A DNA stretch of 64,000 nt from an uncultured Planctomycetaceae bacterium (GTDB taxonomy: Bacteria > Planctomycetota > Planctomycetia > Planctomycetales > Planctomycetaceae): NCBI GenBank assembly GCA_943787265.1, contig CALSLT010000027.1, positions 248,001-312,000 of the forward strand, read 5' to 3'. How positions within the stretch are numbered: position 1 is the stretch's first letter; every line of letters begins with the position of its first letter. The notes beneath the pieces are model-generated. The model saw nothing but the letters and a program-made list of their open reading frames with translations. It ran no database searches and was not told where the DNA came from. Positions 41,273 through 49,572 of the stretch are shown in pieces. Both the position numbers and the translations under genes were made by a program.

Positions 41273-42157
41273 TTAGACGGCAAGCTTTGCTTGGTGTTGT
41301 TCTTCGAATTCGTCAGGTGTTTTGTATCCGAGGGTCTGATGAATTCTCTTGGAGTTGTAGAACGTTTCGATGTACTGGAAGACGCTGAGTCTTGCTTGAG
41401 TGATGTCCTCGAAGGTTTCGAACTTCGTCCATTCGTGCTTGAGTGACCAGAAGAAACGTTCCATGACGGCGTTGTCGTAGCAGCATCCGGTACGACTCAT
41501 CGAGCAGATCATGTTGAGTGTTCTCAGAGTCTGCTGGTATTCATCGCTGGTGTATTGCGAGCCTCGATCGCTGTGGTGAAGCAGACCGTTCGTGTCAGGC
41601 TTCCGCGATTCAACAGCGTTACGAAGAGCTGAGCTGACCAACGGCGTGGCGAGACTTTCGGAAATCGCCCAACCGACAACCTTGCGACTGAACAAGTCCA
41701 GGACAACAGCCAGATAAACCCAGCCGGTTGCCGTCGGCAGATACGTGATATCGGTCACCCACTTTCTGTTCGGAGCACCTGCTTTGAAGGACTGATTCAG
41801 AACGTTTGGTGCCGCCATCTTTGAAGGATCAGAAACCGTTGTCGTTGGCGAAAATTTCTTTGAGACTTTGCTTTTCAGTCCCATTTCCCGCATCGCCGCT
41901 GCGACTGTGTTGCGACAGACTGTTTCCAGAGAGTCATCTTCCTTGAGTCGATCAGCGATTTTGTAACTGCCATAAATCCCGTGCGACTCGTCGTAGACCT
42001 GCTTAATTGAAGTGCGGATTCGAGCCGACCGTTGAGCCCTCAAGCCGGGCCCGGCCTTCAGCCACCTGTAGAATCCACTCGAGCTGACATTGAGAGTTCG
42101 ACACATCGACGTCACTGAAAACGAGTCACGATGCTGCTTGATCCATGCGTATTTCAT
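41273..42157 (-). CDS. IS3-family transposase OrfB (copy 1)
   Basis: 294 residues, DDE integrase. The catalytic residues are visible in DITYLPTATGWVYLAV (first Asp, about 133), HHSDRGSQYTSDEYQ (second Asp) and NAVMERFFWSLKHEW (Glu). An N-terminal helix-turn-helix (HTH_21-like) region, KQVYDESHGIYGSYKIADRL, precedes them. Its ATG overlaps the OrfA stop (ATGA), and the frame is open upstream to the slippery A-run in OrfA, so an OrfAB fusion by -1 frameshifting is expected. It is intact and should be functional. Confidence 0.95.
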   Translation of the reverse strand: MKYAWIKQHRDSFSVTSMCRTLNVSSSGFYRWLKAGPGLRAQRSARIRTSIKQVYDESHGIYGSYKIADRLKEDDSLETVCRNTVAAAMREMGLKSKVSKKFSPTTTVSDPSKMAAPNVLNQSFKAGAPNRKWVTDITYLPTATGWVYLAVVLDLFSRKVVGWAISESLATPLVSSALRNAVESRKPDTNGLLHHSDRGSQYTSDEYQQTLRTLNMICSMSRTGCCYDNAVMERFFWSLKHEWTKFETFEDITQARLSVFQYIETFYNSKRIHQTLGYKTPDEFEEQHQAKLAV

Positions 42158-42459
42158 TGTGACTCCCTCGCGAAATACGCTGTGGCTTTTTTTAGAATTT
42201 CACGTTCCATTTCAGCTCGCTGCAGACGCTTTCTGAGATGCTTGATCTCATCCTGCAACGCAGCGGTCGAGGCGTCGTCACCACATGGTTCTGGCTCTGG
42301 AGCCAGCTTCGAGTGCCAATCCCTGAGACTCTTCGCTGCAACACCAACAGCGTCCGCTGCCGCCTTGAACGAGTACCCCTGCTTGACCACAAGATCGACG
42401 GCGTCCCGCTTAAATTCAGCACTGAATGAACGACGTGCTCGCTTCGTTTTCTCTGACAT
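42154..42459 (-). CDS. IS3-family transposase OrfA (copy 1)
   Basis: 101 residues, HTH_Tnp_1 family: RRSFSAEFKRDAVDLVVKQG, then the recognition region and a Leu-zipper-like C-terminus (LQDEIKHLRKRLQRAEMERE) that lets OrfA and OrfAB dimerise. It is identical in sequence to the copy 2 protein. The C-terminal ILKKATAYFARESQ overlies the frameshift window. Confidence 0.95.
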   Translation of the reverse strand: MSEKTKRARRSFSAEFKRDAVDLVVKQGYSFKAAADAVGVAAKSLRDWHSKLAPEPEPCGDDASTAALQDEIKHLRKRLQRAEMEREILKKATAYFARESQ

Positions 42460-44169
42460 GAAAGTCTCCTGAAAGAAATCTTAGAAATCCTTCAGGTGTC
42501 CACCAGTCATGGGCTACCGCAACCCGACCGAAGTGTTGGAGCCCGGAGATCCACGTGTGGCGCTTACCGTGGACACGATCAGGCGCCGGAAGTATCGCGA
42601 AGGCGTAATGACCTATCGGCGCGGCATGCATATTCATGAGTACATCACGCTGAACCAGGCCCATCAATACCTGGCCATGGGTCGCTCCAAGCAGGCGCTT
42701 CTCGATCTATACCATGTGCTCCTGCACAATGGCTCTACCCATGAGGGATTCGAGAATTTGGTCAAACCCTGGATGAACAGACAGCCTTGGGGATGTCCGC
42801 AGCCGCATGCCTGGGCGGCGGCCAAGTTGTCTTTGTTTTTGCGCAATGCAATGGTTCGTGAACAGGGAGGCAGGGCCGGCCTCGATGAGAATCAGCGCGA
42901 CCTCTACCTCTTCTCGCTGATCTCGCCCGACTGGACCAAGTCGGGGAACCAGATGTCGATAAAGAACGCTGTAACGGAGTTTGGCCGAGTCTCGGCCAGG
43001 ATGGTCTTCTCCCCAACCGGAGCCACGGTCACCGTTAAACCATCGTTCAAGAATACTCCTCGCGACCTGGTCATTTCTATTCCGTATTTCGTCGAGGTAG
43101 ATTCAGTGAAGGGCAATGGAGCCAGAGCGGGACAGAATGAGGGCAAGCTCCGCTTCAGCCCCGACACCACCAGCATCAGCATTAGCTGGCATCACCGGGA
43201 AGATGCGCACGCAAAGTCCTTCCAGGATCTCCTGAAGACGTACCGCTCGGAATTCCCGAGCATGATGAAGAATGGCGGACGGAGAGGCTACGAAGAACAT
43301 CCGGAACGGGCGGGTAAGCCGTTTCTGCTGGATGATGAGAAGACCCATCCCCCCGACGCCGTTGAGCTTCGATCTTGTGCGCAAGGCATTTACGAAAGAG
43401 TTCACGCGCAGGTTCGATGACTTCACCCAGGGCGGTGGAATAGCTGTCGATACCTTGCCACCCCACGTGTTGACGGCGTCCGACCGCAAAGCGTTGTTTG
43501 ACGAGCAATGGCAGGATTGGCGTGAGCCGAATGAGATCGCCATGGGAAAACCGGTATGCTCAAACGGCAATGAAACTCGATCGCGGCAGGTGACATCCAT
43601 CAACGATGGCGTACTGCTGAGGCGGACCTACTGGGGCGGTGTGGGAGGGCCCGTGGCAGAGATCGATCTGGTCGAGATGTATGACGTTGACCGAATCAAA
43701 GTCTTCCCCTTACACGGTTCCTACACATACACCGTGGAAGTTTCGGTTGACGGCGGGGAATTCAAGACCGTCGTCCCCGGAGAAAAGAAGGAGACGGAGA
43801 TCGACAAGACAAAGAAGATCTGCGACCACAGACTGAGTCCTATCAAGGCGAGGTTTGTTCGAATCAAAGGTCTTGCACACATCCTTGATGTAAAGGTCTA
43901 CAAAGTCACTGGCAGCAAGTCGCAGGAGCCTCCTCCCAACCAGAGGATTCTGGCGGCGGCAAAAGCGGAGCGCGAGATTGCGAGAGGCAAGCCGGCGAAA
44001 TCATCCGGCGATGATAACCCGTCGCGTACCGCAAAACTTATTACTGACGGTAGAGAGGGAAAAGACTCCGCATGGTGGGGCAAGGGAAATCCACAGTGGG
44101 TCCAGGTTGCGGTAGCCCATGACTGGTGGACACCTGAAGGATTTCTAAGATTTCTTTCAGGAGACTTTC

Positions 44170-44475
44170 ATGTCAGAGAAAACGAAGCGAGCACGTCGTT
44201 CATTCAGTGCTGAATTTAAGCGGGACGCCGTCGATCTTGTGGTCAAGCAGGGGTACTCGTTCAAGGCGGCAGCGGACGCTGTTGGTGTTGCAGCGAAGAG
44301 TCTCAGGGATTGGCACTCGAAGCTGGCTCCAGAGCCAGAACCATGTGGTGACGACGCCTCGACCGCTGCGTTGCAGGATGAGATCAAGCATCTCAGAAAG
44401 CGTCTGCAGCGAGCTGAAATGGAACGTGAAATTCTAAAAAAAGCCACAGCGTATTTCGCGAGGGAGTCACAATGA
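44170..44475 (+). CDS. IS3-family transposase OrfA (copy 2)
   Basis: 101 residues, identical to copy 1 OrfA. The A7 slippery run at 44436-44442 precedes its end. In the -1 frame the sequence is open from the run through to the OrfB ATG at 44472, so both a fused OrfAB and separate OrfB can be made. Confidence 0.95.
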   Translation: MSEKTKRARRSFSAEFKRDAVDLVVKQGYSFKAAADAVGVAAKSLRDWHSKLAPEPEPCGDDASTAALQDEIKHLRKRLQRAEMEREILKKATAYFARESQ

Positions 44476-45356
44476 AATACGCATGGATCAAGCAGCATCG
44501 TGACTCGTTTTCAGTGACGTCGATGTGTCGAACTCTCAATGTCAGCTCGAGTGGATTCTACAGGTGGCTGAAGGCCGGGCCCGGCTTGAGGGCTCAACGG
44601 TCGGCTCGAATCCGCACTTCAATTAAGCAGGTCTACGACGAGTCGCACGGGATTTATGGCAGTTACAAAATCGCTGATCGACTCAAGGAAGATGACTCTC
44701 TGGAAACAGTCTGTCGCAACACAGTCGCAGCGGCGATGCGGGAAATGGGACTGAAAAGCAAAGTCTCAAAGAAATTTTCGCCAACGACAACGGTTTCTGA
44801 TCCTTCAAAGATGGCGGCACCAAACGTTCTGAATCAGTCCTTCAAAGCAGGTGCTCCGAACAGAAAGTGGGTGACCGATATCACGTATCTGCCGACGGCA
44901 ACCGGCTGGGTTTATCTGGCTGTTGTCCTGGACTTGTTCAGTCGCAAGGTTGTCGGTTGGGCGATTTCCGAAAGTCTCGCCACGCCGTTGGTCAGCTCAG
45001 CTCTTCGTAACGCTGTTGAATCGCGGAAGCCTGACACGAACGGTCTGCTTCACCACAGCGATCGAGGCTCGCAATACACCAGCGATGAATACCAGCAGAC
45101 TCTGAGAACACTCAACATGATCTGCTCGATGAGTCGTACCGGATGCTGCTACGACAACGCCGTCATGGAACGTTTCTTCTGGTCACTCAAGCACGAATGG
45201 ACGAAGTTCGAAACCTTCGAGGACATCACTCAAGCAAGACTCAGCGTCTTCCAGTACATCGACACTTTCTACAACTCAAAGAGAATTCACCAGACCCTCG
45301 GGTACCGAACACCTGACGAATTCGAAGAACAATACAAAGCAAAACTCGCCGTCTAA
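44472..45356 (+). CDS. IS3-family transposase OrfB (copy 2)
   Basis: 294 residues with the same DDE residues as copy 1 (DITYLPTATG, HHSDRGSQYTSDEY, NAVMERFFWSLKHEW). It differs from copy 1 only near the C-terminus (DTFYNS..GYRTPDEFEEQYKA versus ETFYNS..GYKTPDEFEEQHQA). The start overlaps the OrfA stop by four bases (ATGA). Confidence 0.95.
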   Translation: MKYAWIKQHRDSFSVTSMCRTLNVSSSGFYRWLKAGPGLRAQRSARIRTSIKQVYDESHGIYGSYKIADRLKEDDSLETVCRNTVAAAMREMGLKSKVSKKFSPTTTVSDPSKMAAPNVLNQSFKAGAPNRKWVTDITYLPTATGWVYLAVVLDLFSRKVVGWAISESLATPLVSSALRNAVESRKPDTNGLLHHSDRGSQYTSDEYQQTLRTLNMICSMSRTGCCYDNAVMERFFWSLKHEWTKFETFEDITQARLSVFQYIDTFYNSKRIHQTLGYRTPDEFEEQYKAKLAV

Positions 45357-45743
45357 AACCTCATTTCAGGTGTCCATTCCAACTGGGCAATCGCAGGTTG
45401 ACCTTGAGAAAGAGTATGAGGTCGATGAGATCTGGCTCCAGCCGTGGTGGGACAATGGCGAGAACGGACGAGCCTACAAGTACACCATCGAAGCGTCGAT
45501 AAACGGCAAGACGTGGCAACGGATCGTGGATAGGAGTAAGAATACGACCCCGCACCGTGACGTTGGTGAGTCCTATATTCTCAATCCATTCAAGGTCCGA
45601 TACGTCCGGGTGACAGGCATAAACCATCTCTGCGAGATGAAAGTCTACAGGCACGGTTCAACCCCAAGGAAATAGAGGTCAGGGCAGGGTCTTACGTCCT
45701 CCCCTGCCTTGCTGGCGGAATTGAAGGAAGGAACTGTAAGCCG

Positions 45744-48700
45744 ATGCGCCGAGACATCACCATGAAACAGCTTCGAATTGTCGCCGCCGTCTGTGCGTTC
45801 AGTCTTTCCATCGCGCAGGTGAACGGCGAGGACCAGTTTCTCGTTGAGAAAGGAAAGGCTAACGCTGAAATTATTATCAGCGAATCTCCGGCGCGTTCGA
45901 CGCGGTTGGCGGCGGCTGAACTCCAAACTTACGTTGCGAAGATCTCCGGCGCGCGCCTTCCAATCAGAGCCGAGCCTTCCGTTGATGTTCTGGTTCAGAT
46001 TTACGTAGGCGAGAGCCCGCACGCGGCGAAACTCGGCGTCACTGCTGATCGTCTCGAACACGGTGCTTACCGCATCGCTTCCGGTGAGAAGTGGCTTGCG
46101 CTGATTGGCGACGACACTAATTTCACTCCCAAGGAACCGTGGGCGAAGAACAACTCCGGACGCGGCGAAAAATTGCAGTCCGCGTGGGAGAAGGCGAGTG
46201 GGCTGCCGTTCGGCGTTCCCAATGGCGGGCTTTACAAGTATCGCGAACGGATGCCCGCAGCGCTGGCGAAGGAAGATCGCGAGTATCTCTGGCAGTTCGA
46301 CGAGCGAGGTTCGTTCAATGCGGTCTGCGGCTATCTGCGTAGCCTCGGCGTGCGCTGGTACCTGCCCGGCGAACTCGGCGAGGTCGTCCCGAAGATGAAG
46401 TCGATACCGCTGCCGAAAATCGACGAAACCGTAAAGCCGGATTTCGAGGTTCGGCAGTTCAGCGTGCGGTTCGCTACGGCGGACGAGGATGTCATGCGGT
46501 GGGCGATGCGGCTGGGAATCAGGCATCCCTACGGACTCATGATCGCTCACGGAATGCACACCATGACGCATCCCGACATCCTCAAAACGCAGCATCCGGA
46601 TTGGTTCGCCCTCTATGGTGGCAAGCGCGATACGCAGACCGGCAAACGCCTGAATCACCTCTGTTATTCCAACGAAGAGTTGTTCGACGCGACGGTGAAA
46701 TGGGCGCGGGCGCAGTTCGATGTTTATGACTATGAATCGGTCTCGATCATGCCGCCGGACGCCTACATTGCGCTCTGTCAGTGCGAACTCTGCGAAGGCA
46801 AACAGATCGACGAAATGGGCGCGCGTGGAAAGCTGTCGAATCATGCCTGGGACTTCGCCAACCGCGTCGCCAGGGAGGTAGGCAAGACACATCCAGACAA
46901 GCTCATCGTTTGCTGTGCCTACGGCGCGAACACCGAGCCGCCCACAAATATCGCGAAGCTCGAGCCCAACGTGCAGGTCGTCATCGTCGGCGGTCGCCGT
47001 CCGCGCAACAGCTTGCCCGAGCAACGTGAATACATCGACAAGCTTCGCGCCGGTTGGCTGAAACTGGCGACGCGGCCGATCATGATCTTCGAAAATTATC
47101 CATTTACCGGACGCGGCACATATCTGCCGGCGTTCGTCGCGAAGACGATCGGCGAAAGTATCAACGCGACCAAGGGCGTCTCGCGCGGTGAAGACATCTG
47201 GCTGAGCTTTCCACGCACTCATGACGATCCCAATATCGGCTTCGATCACTTTCAGGTGTATTTCACAGCGAGGATGTGGTGGGGCGGCAAGGACGCCGAT
47301 GTCGAGGCGATGCTGGATGAATACTGCCGCCTGTTCTACGGGTCGGCGGGACCGAAGATGAAGGCGTTCTTCGATTACTGCGAGGCGAATTATCAGGCGA
47401 TGGAAAAGGATAAAGAAAAGGCCGATACGGCGCTGGAGATGATCGAAAAGGCGAAGGCGGAAATCAGTCGTTTAACGGCAAGCCGGAGGCGACTGCGTTC
47501 AGGAGAAGTCAAGAACACCGACGCCTCCGGCTTGCCGTTAAACGATTTAGAGAAATACGCCAGGCGGCTCGAATTGATCGACAACTTCCTCAACGCACTG
47601 CGGAGCAAGGCGAAGCAACTTGGTCAGGCACGCGGGCTCGTCGCGAAGATGCGCACCGTGTTGAAGCCGAGCGAGCCGATCGTCGTTGACGGTAAACTCG
47701 ACGACGAATACTGGGTGAGGCATCGGGAATGGTCGGTCGGACGGCTTCGCGAATTGCAGACCGGAACGCCACCGGTTTTTGGCACATCGGTCATGGCCGG
47801 TTGGGATCGAACCGGACAGCATCTTTACTTCGTGATTCGTTGTGAGGAGGCCGTGGGGCAAGCTTCCAGCTTGCCGAGTAAGAAACTTCAGGGCGACAGG
47901 CAAGCTGGAAGCTCGCCCCACTTGAACATCACGGCAACGAAACACGACGATGAGGCGATCTGGTATGGCGACGTGGTGGAAATCGAACTCGCGACGGATT
48001 CCCACAGCTACTATCAGATCGCAGTCAATCCAGCCGGTGCGCTCGTCGATCTCGATCGCGGAGCCGACAAGTCGGCACGATTTCGCTGGGAATCGCAGGC
48101 CGAAGTCGCGACTCACATCGCGGCAGATCACTGGACGGTTGAAATCCGCATCCCCGTGACCGATGACGAGAACGATCCACTCAATCAGGTCATCGGCCGC
48201 AAGCCATCGCAAAGTCTGCCGTGGCATTTCAACATTTGCCGCCAACGGATCCGTGAAACGGGCTCGGAGTACTCGGCGTTCTCCCCCACAGGCACGGCCG
48301 GTTTTCACGTGCCGATGAAGTTCGCGCATTTCTACGACGGCGGCTCGTACACGTTTGATGTCGATGAGACGGTGACCGACTTCCTCATCGAAGCTTCGGC
48401 CGCCCGCAAGCTGATGAAGAGTCGGAAATACGATGAGGCTCTAGCTGCGTTTGTTGCTCTGTCACAGCGCGAGAAGGCGACGGACTACCAGAAATCGCAC
48501 GCACTCTCGCAGGCAGCAGCATGCGCCCGGCTCGGAAAACACTTCGAACGAGCGACCGAACTGGCCAGCCAGATCCCGCTCGAAGCCATCGCGAAGATCG
48601 TTCAGATGGAAAACCTTCTCGGCGAACGGAAGTGGGACGCGGTCATCGAACAGTTCGGCAACGAGGATATCTCGACGTGGCCGTTCACGCAGATCGGAGC

Positions 48701-49196
48701 GGCAGCGTTCGCACGCGGTCGGGCTTACTACGGCGAGCGAGTCGGCGACAAGGCGGATGCCGATCTCCGTCTGGCGTTGGAATTCACATCCGACTCACGA
48801 GTGCGAATGAGCATCCTCCGCACGATGGGCCACAACCGTGAAACCGTTCTAAAGAACGATGATCTGACGCTGGAAACTTACCGCACGATCGCCAGTTCGA
48901 AGACCAATACAGGCAGCGCCGAGTACTTCTCTGGTCTACAGGGAGCCGCCCGCGTGCTGACTCGACGCGGCGACTATGCCGAAGCGTTGAAGGTACTGAA
49001 TCTCGTCGATCCCGAAAAGCTCGGCGGAAGCTGGCGCGGCACCATGCGACTGTCACGCGGCCGGACACTTGAGGCAGCAGGTCGCAAGGCAGAGGCCCTG
49101 AAGACATATCGCGATGTGGTGACGGATGAATCAGCGTCGGAGTCACATCGGCGAGCGGCGGAGAAAGCGGCTGCGGCATTGGAGTCCGGCAATTGA
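45744..49196 (+). CDS. Large secreted DUF4838-like protein with CBM9-like domain and helical repeat C-terminus
   Basis: 1150 residues. ATG at 45744 (AAGGAAGGAACT upstream) or 45762; signal peptide KQLRIVAAVCAFSLSIAQVN. The N-terminal domain resembles the front domain of alpha-glucuronidases (AAELQTYVAKISGARLPI, about 50-70). DUF4838 spans about 200-520 (HGMHTMTHPDILKTQHPDWF and LCQCELCEGKQ). A CBM9-like beta-sandwich follows at about 645-875 (EPIVVDGKLDDEYWV; WHFNICRQRI), and the C-terminal ~230 residues are TPR-like helices. Two palindromic elements lie inside the coding sequence: one at 47469-47544 (about residues 576-600) and one at 47853-47921, which encodes GQASSLPSKKLQGDRQAGSS within the CBM9 part. 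The neighbourhood (sialidase, F5/8 gene) points to complex glycan use, but enzymatic activity is unknown. Confidence 0.85.
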   Translation: MRRDITMKQLRIVAAVCAFSLSIAQVNGEDQFLVEKGKANAEIIISESPARSTRLAAAELQTYVAKISGARLPIRAEPSVDVLVQIYVGESPHAAKLGVTADRLEHGAYRIASGEKWLALIGDDTNFTPKEPWAKNNSGRGEKLQSAWEKASGLPFGVPNGGLYKYRERMPAALAKEDREYLWQFDERGSFNAVCGYLRSLGVRWYLPGELGEVVPKMKSIPLPKIDETVKPDFEVRQFSVRFATADEDVMRWAMRLGIRHPYGLMIAHGMHTMTHPDILKTQHPDWFALYGGKRDTQTGKRLNHLCYSNEELFDATVKWARAQFDVYDYESVSIMPPDAYIALCQCELCEGKQIDEMGARGKLSNHAWDFANRVAREVGKTHPDKLIVCCAYGANTEPPTNIAKLEPNVQVVIVGGRRPRNSLPEQREYIDKLRAGWLKLATRPIMIFENYPFTGRGTYLPAFVAKTIGESINATKGVSRGEDIWLSFPRTHDDPNIGFDHFQVYFTARMWWGGKDADVEAMLDEYCRLFYGSAGPKMKAFFDYCEANYQAMEKDKEKADTALEMIEKAKAEISRLTASRRRLRSGEVKNTDASGLPLNDLEKYARRLELIDNFLNALRSKAKQLGQARGLVAKMRTVLKPSEPIVVDGKLDDEYWVRHREWSVGRLRELQTGTPPVFGTSVMAGWDRTGQHLYFVIRCEEAVGQASSLPSKKLQGDRQAGSSPHLNITATKHDDEAIWYGDVVEIELATDSHSYYQIAVNPAGALVDLDRGADKSARFRWESQAEVATHIAADHWTVEIRIPVTDDENDPLNQVIGRKPSQSLPWHFNICRQRIRETGSEYSAFSPTGTAGFHVPMKFAHFYDGGSYTFDVDETVTDFLIEASAARKLMKSRKYDEALAAFVALSQREKATDYQKSHALSQAAACARLGKHFERATELASQIPLEAIAKIVQMENLLGERKWDAVIEQFGNEDISTWPFTQIGAAAFARGRAYYGERVGDKADADLRLALEFTSDSRVRMSILRTMGHNRETVLKNDDLTLETYRTIASSKTNTGSAEYFSGLQGAARVLTRRGDYAEALKVLNLVDPEKLGGSWRGTMRLSRGRTLEAAGRKAEALKTYRDVVTDESASESHRRAAEKAAAALESGN
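47469..47544. repeat. Palindromic repeat inside coding sequence (CGTTTAACGGCAAGCCGGAGGCG)
   Basis: A perfect 23-base inverted repeat: arms 47469-47491 and 47522-47544 with a 30-base loop. The GGCAAGCCGGAGGC core is related to the 47853 element (GGCAAGCTGGAAGC). It falls in the linker before the CBM9-like domain of the 1150-residue protein and is read through in frame. Confidence 0.85.
47853..47921. repeat. Palindromic repeat inside coding sequence (GTGGGGCAAGCTTCCAGCTTGCC)
   Basis: 69 bases, exactly 23 codons. The outer arms GTGGGGC and GCCCCAC pair, and each side contains its own small hairpin (GGCAAGCTTCCAGCTTGCC; GGCAAGCTGGAAGCTCGCC). It is translated in frame as GQASSLPSKKLQGDRQAGSS in the CBM9-like domain. 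Its boundary suggests an insertion into an existing loop. Confidence 0.85.
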
Positions 49197-49572
49197 CATT
49201 GGCGCGATCTGAGATTTTCTAGTTCAGCGTGAACTGAACTGAGCGCGGAGATGAGCGTTCACGTGCAGCCAACAACTGACCCTACAAGATGGGTTGACTA
49301 TTGGGAAAACAGAAAAGCAAAAAGCTCTAATCGTGTCTAAGGCCCTCGAGCAAACGTACGAATCTCTCTTTCAGGCTTCTTGTCCTTATCTAACTTTTTG
49401 GTGCGAAACTTTCTAATTCCCACAGGGTTTATTGTTCGCGGCGGCGTCGCCACGTTAAGGATCCGTTAGAACGTGTCGACTCGTCCTGCAATTGCTCAGC
49501 CAGAATGACCGGGTGTTTCTGCCCCGATTTGTCCCAATCGAGCATCAAAGCCGACTTACCAGGAATCAAAGA
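49197..49572. other. Intergenic region ahead of the EF-hand gene
   Basis: 376 bases, more AT-rich than surroundings. A short palindrome AGTTCAGCGTGAACT lies near 49221. No gene, tRNA or convincing terminator seen. The frame of the next gene is open back to a TTG at 49492, but the signal peptide begins at 49573. Confidence 0.45.

Larger units (their letters stand above)
41235..42521 (-). mobile_element. IS3-family insertion sequence, copy 1 (reverse orientation)
   Basis: 1287 bases, two overlapping transposase frames. The ends are imperfect inverted repeats of about 30 bases: TGCGATTGCCCAGTTGGGAT on the left (41235) and, as complement, TGCGGTAGCCCATGACTGGT on the right (ending 42521). The inner common block is TGGACACCTGAA. 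It ends in TG...CA as expected for IS3. Flanks are CCA and ACC, so no target duplication is present, unlike copy 2. Copies 1 and 2 are nearly identical and opposed; only a few C-terminal OrfB residues differ. In both, a CTAAAAAAAGCC slippery site at the end of OrfA allows -1 frameshifting to make OrfAB. Confidence 0.93.
44108..45395 (+). mobile_element. IS3-family insertion sequence, copy 2 (forward orientation)
   Basis: 1288 bases, same element as 41235-42521 in the other direction. Left end TGCGGTAGCCCATG, right end GGGCAATCGCA. A 3-bp direct repeat GGT flanks it (44105-44107 and 45396-45398), the target duplication size common in IS3 elements. The interrupted coding sequence rejoins exactly when the IS and one GGT are removed. 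This copy is therefore a simple, recent insertion. The two opposed copies are 1.6 kb apart and could recombine to invert the segment between them. Confidence 0.95.
42522..45675 (+). pseudogene. Large carbohydrate-active gene with F5/8 type C domains, broken by a frameshift and IS copy 2
   Basis: After IS copy 1 a reading frame resumes with RNPTEVLEPGDPRVALTV and a helical, glycosidase-like part (MTYRRGMHIHEYITLNQAHQ; LHNGSTHEGFENLVKPW). It runs to about 43350, where a C6 run (43349-43354) shifts the frame by +1. It then continues in another frame from FDLVRKAFTKEFTRRFDDF. Two F5/8 type C-like modules follow: the first around 43530-43900 (NEIAMGKPVCSNGNETRS to ILDVKVYKV), the second starting about 43960. 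IS copy 2 sits inside module 2 at 44108. Removing the IS and one GGT target repeat restores PQWVQVDLEKEYEVDEIW in frame, ending at 45675. It is therefore a formerly intact secreted sugar-binding enzyme. The exact glycosidase family is unclear; the N-terminal fragment is at 41099. Confidence 0.85.

Noticed and set aside
42154-42472. Frame on the plus strand opposite IS OrfA (and its mirror at 44157-44498)
   Set aside because: It is the shadow of OrfA on the other strand; the same mirror occurs in both copies.
41235-45395. Composite transposon made of two IS copies
   Set aside because: The segment between them is part of a gene that continues beyond copy 2 (rejoins exactly at 45399), and copy 2 has its own GGT duplication, so the copies inserted separately.
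45645-47249. 534-codon open frame on the minus strand
   Set aside because: It lies wholly opposite the DUF4838-like gene, has no family motifs, signal or ribosome site, and reflects the codon bias of the plus-strand gene.
47469-47921. CRISPR-like array in the DUF4838 gene
   Set aside because: Only two unrelated-length palindromes, no regular spacing and no repeated spacer arrangement.
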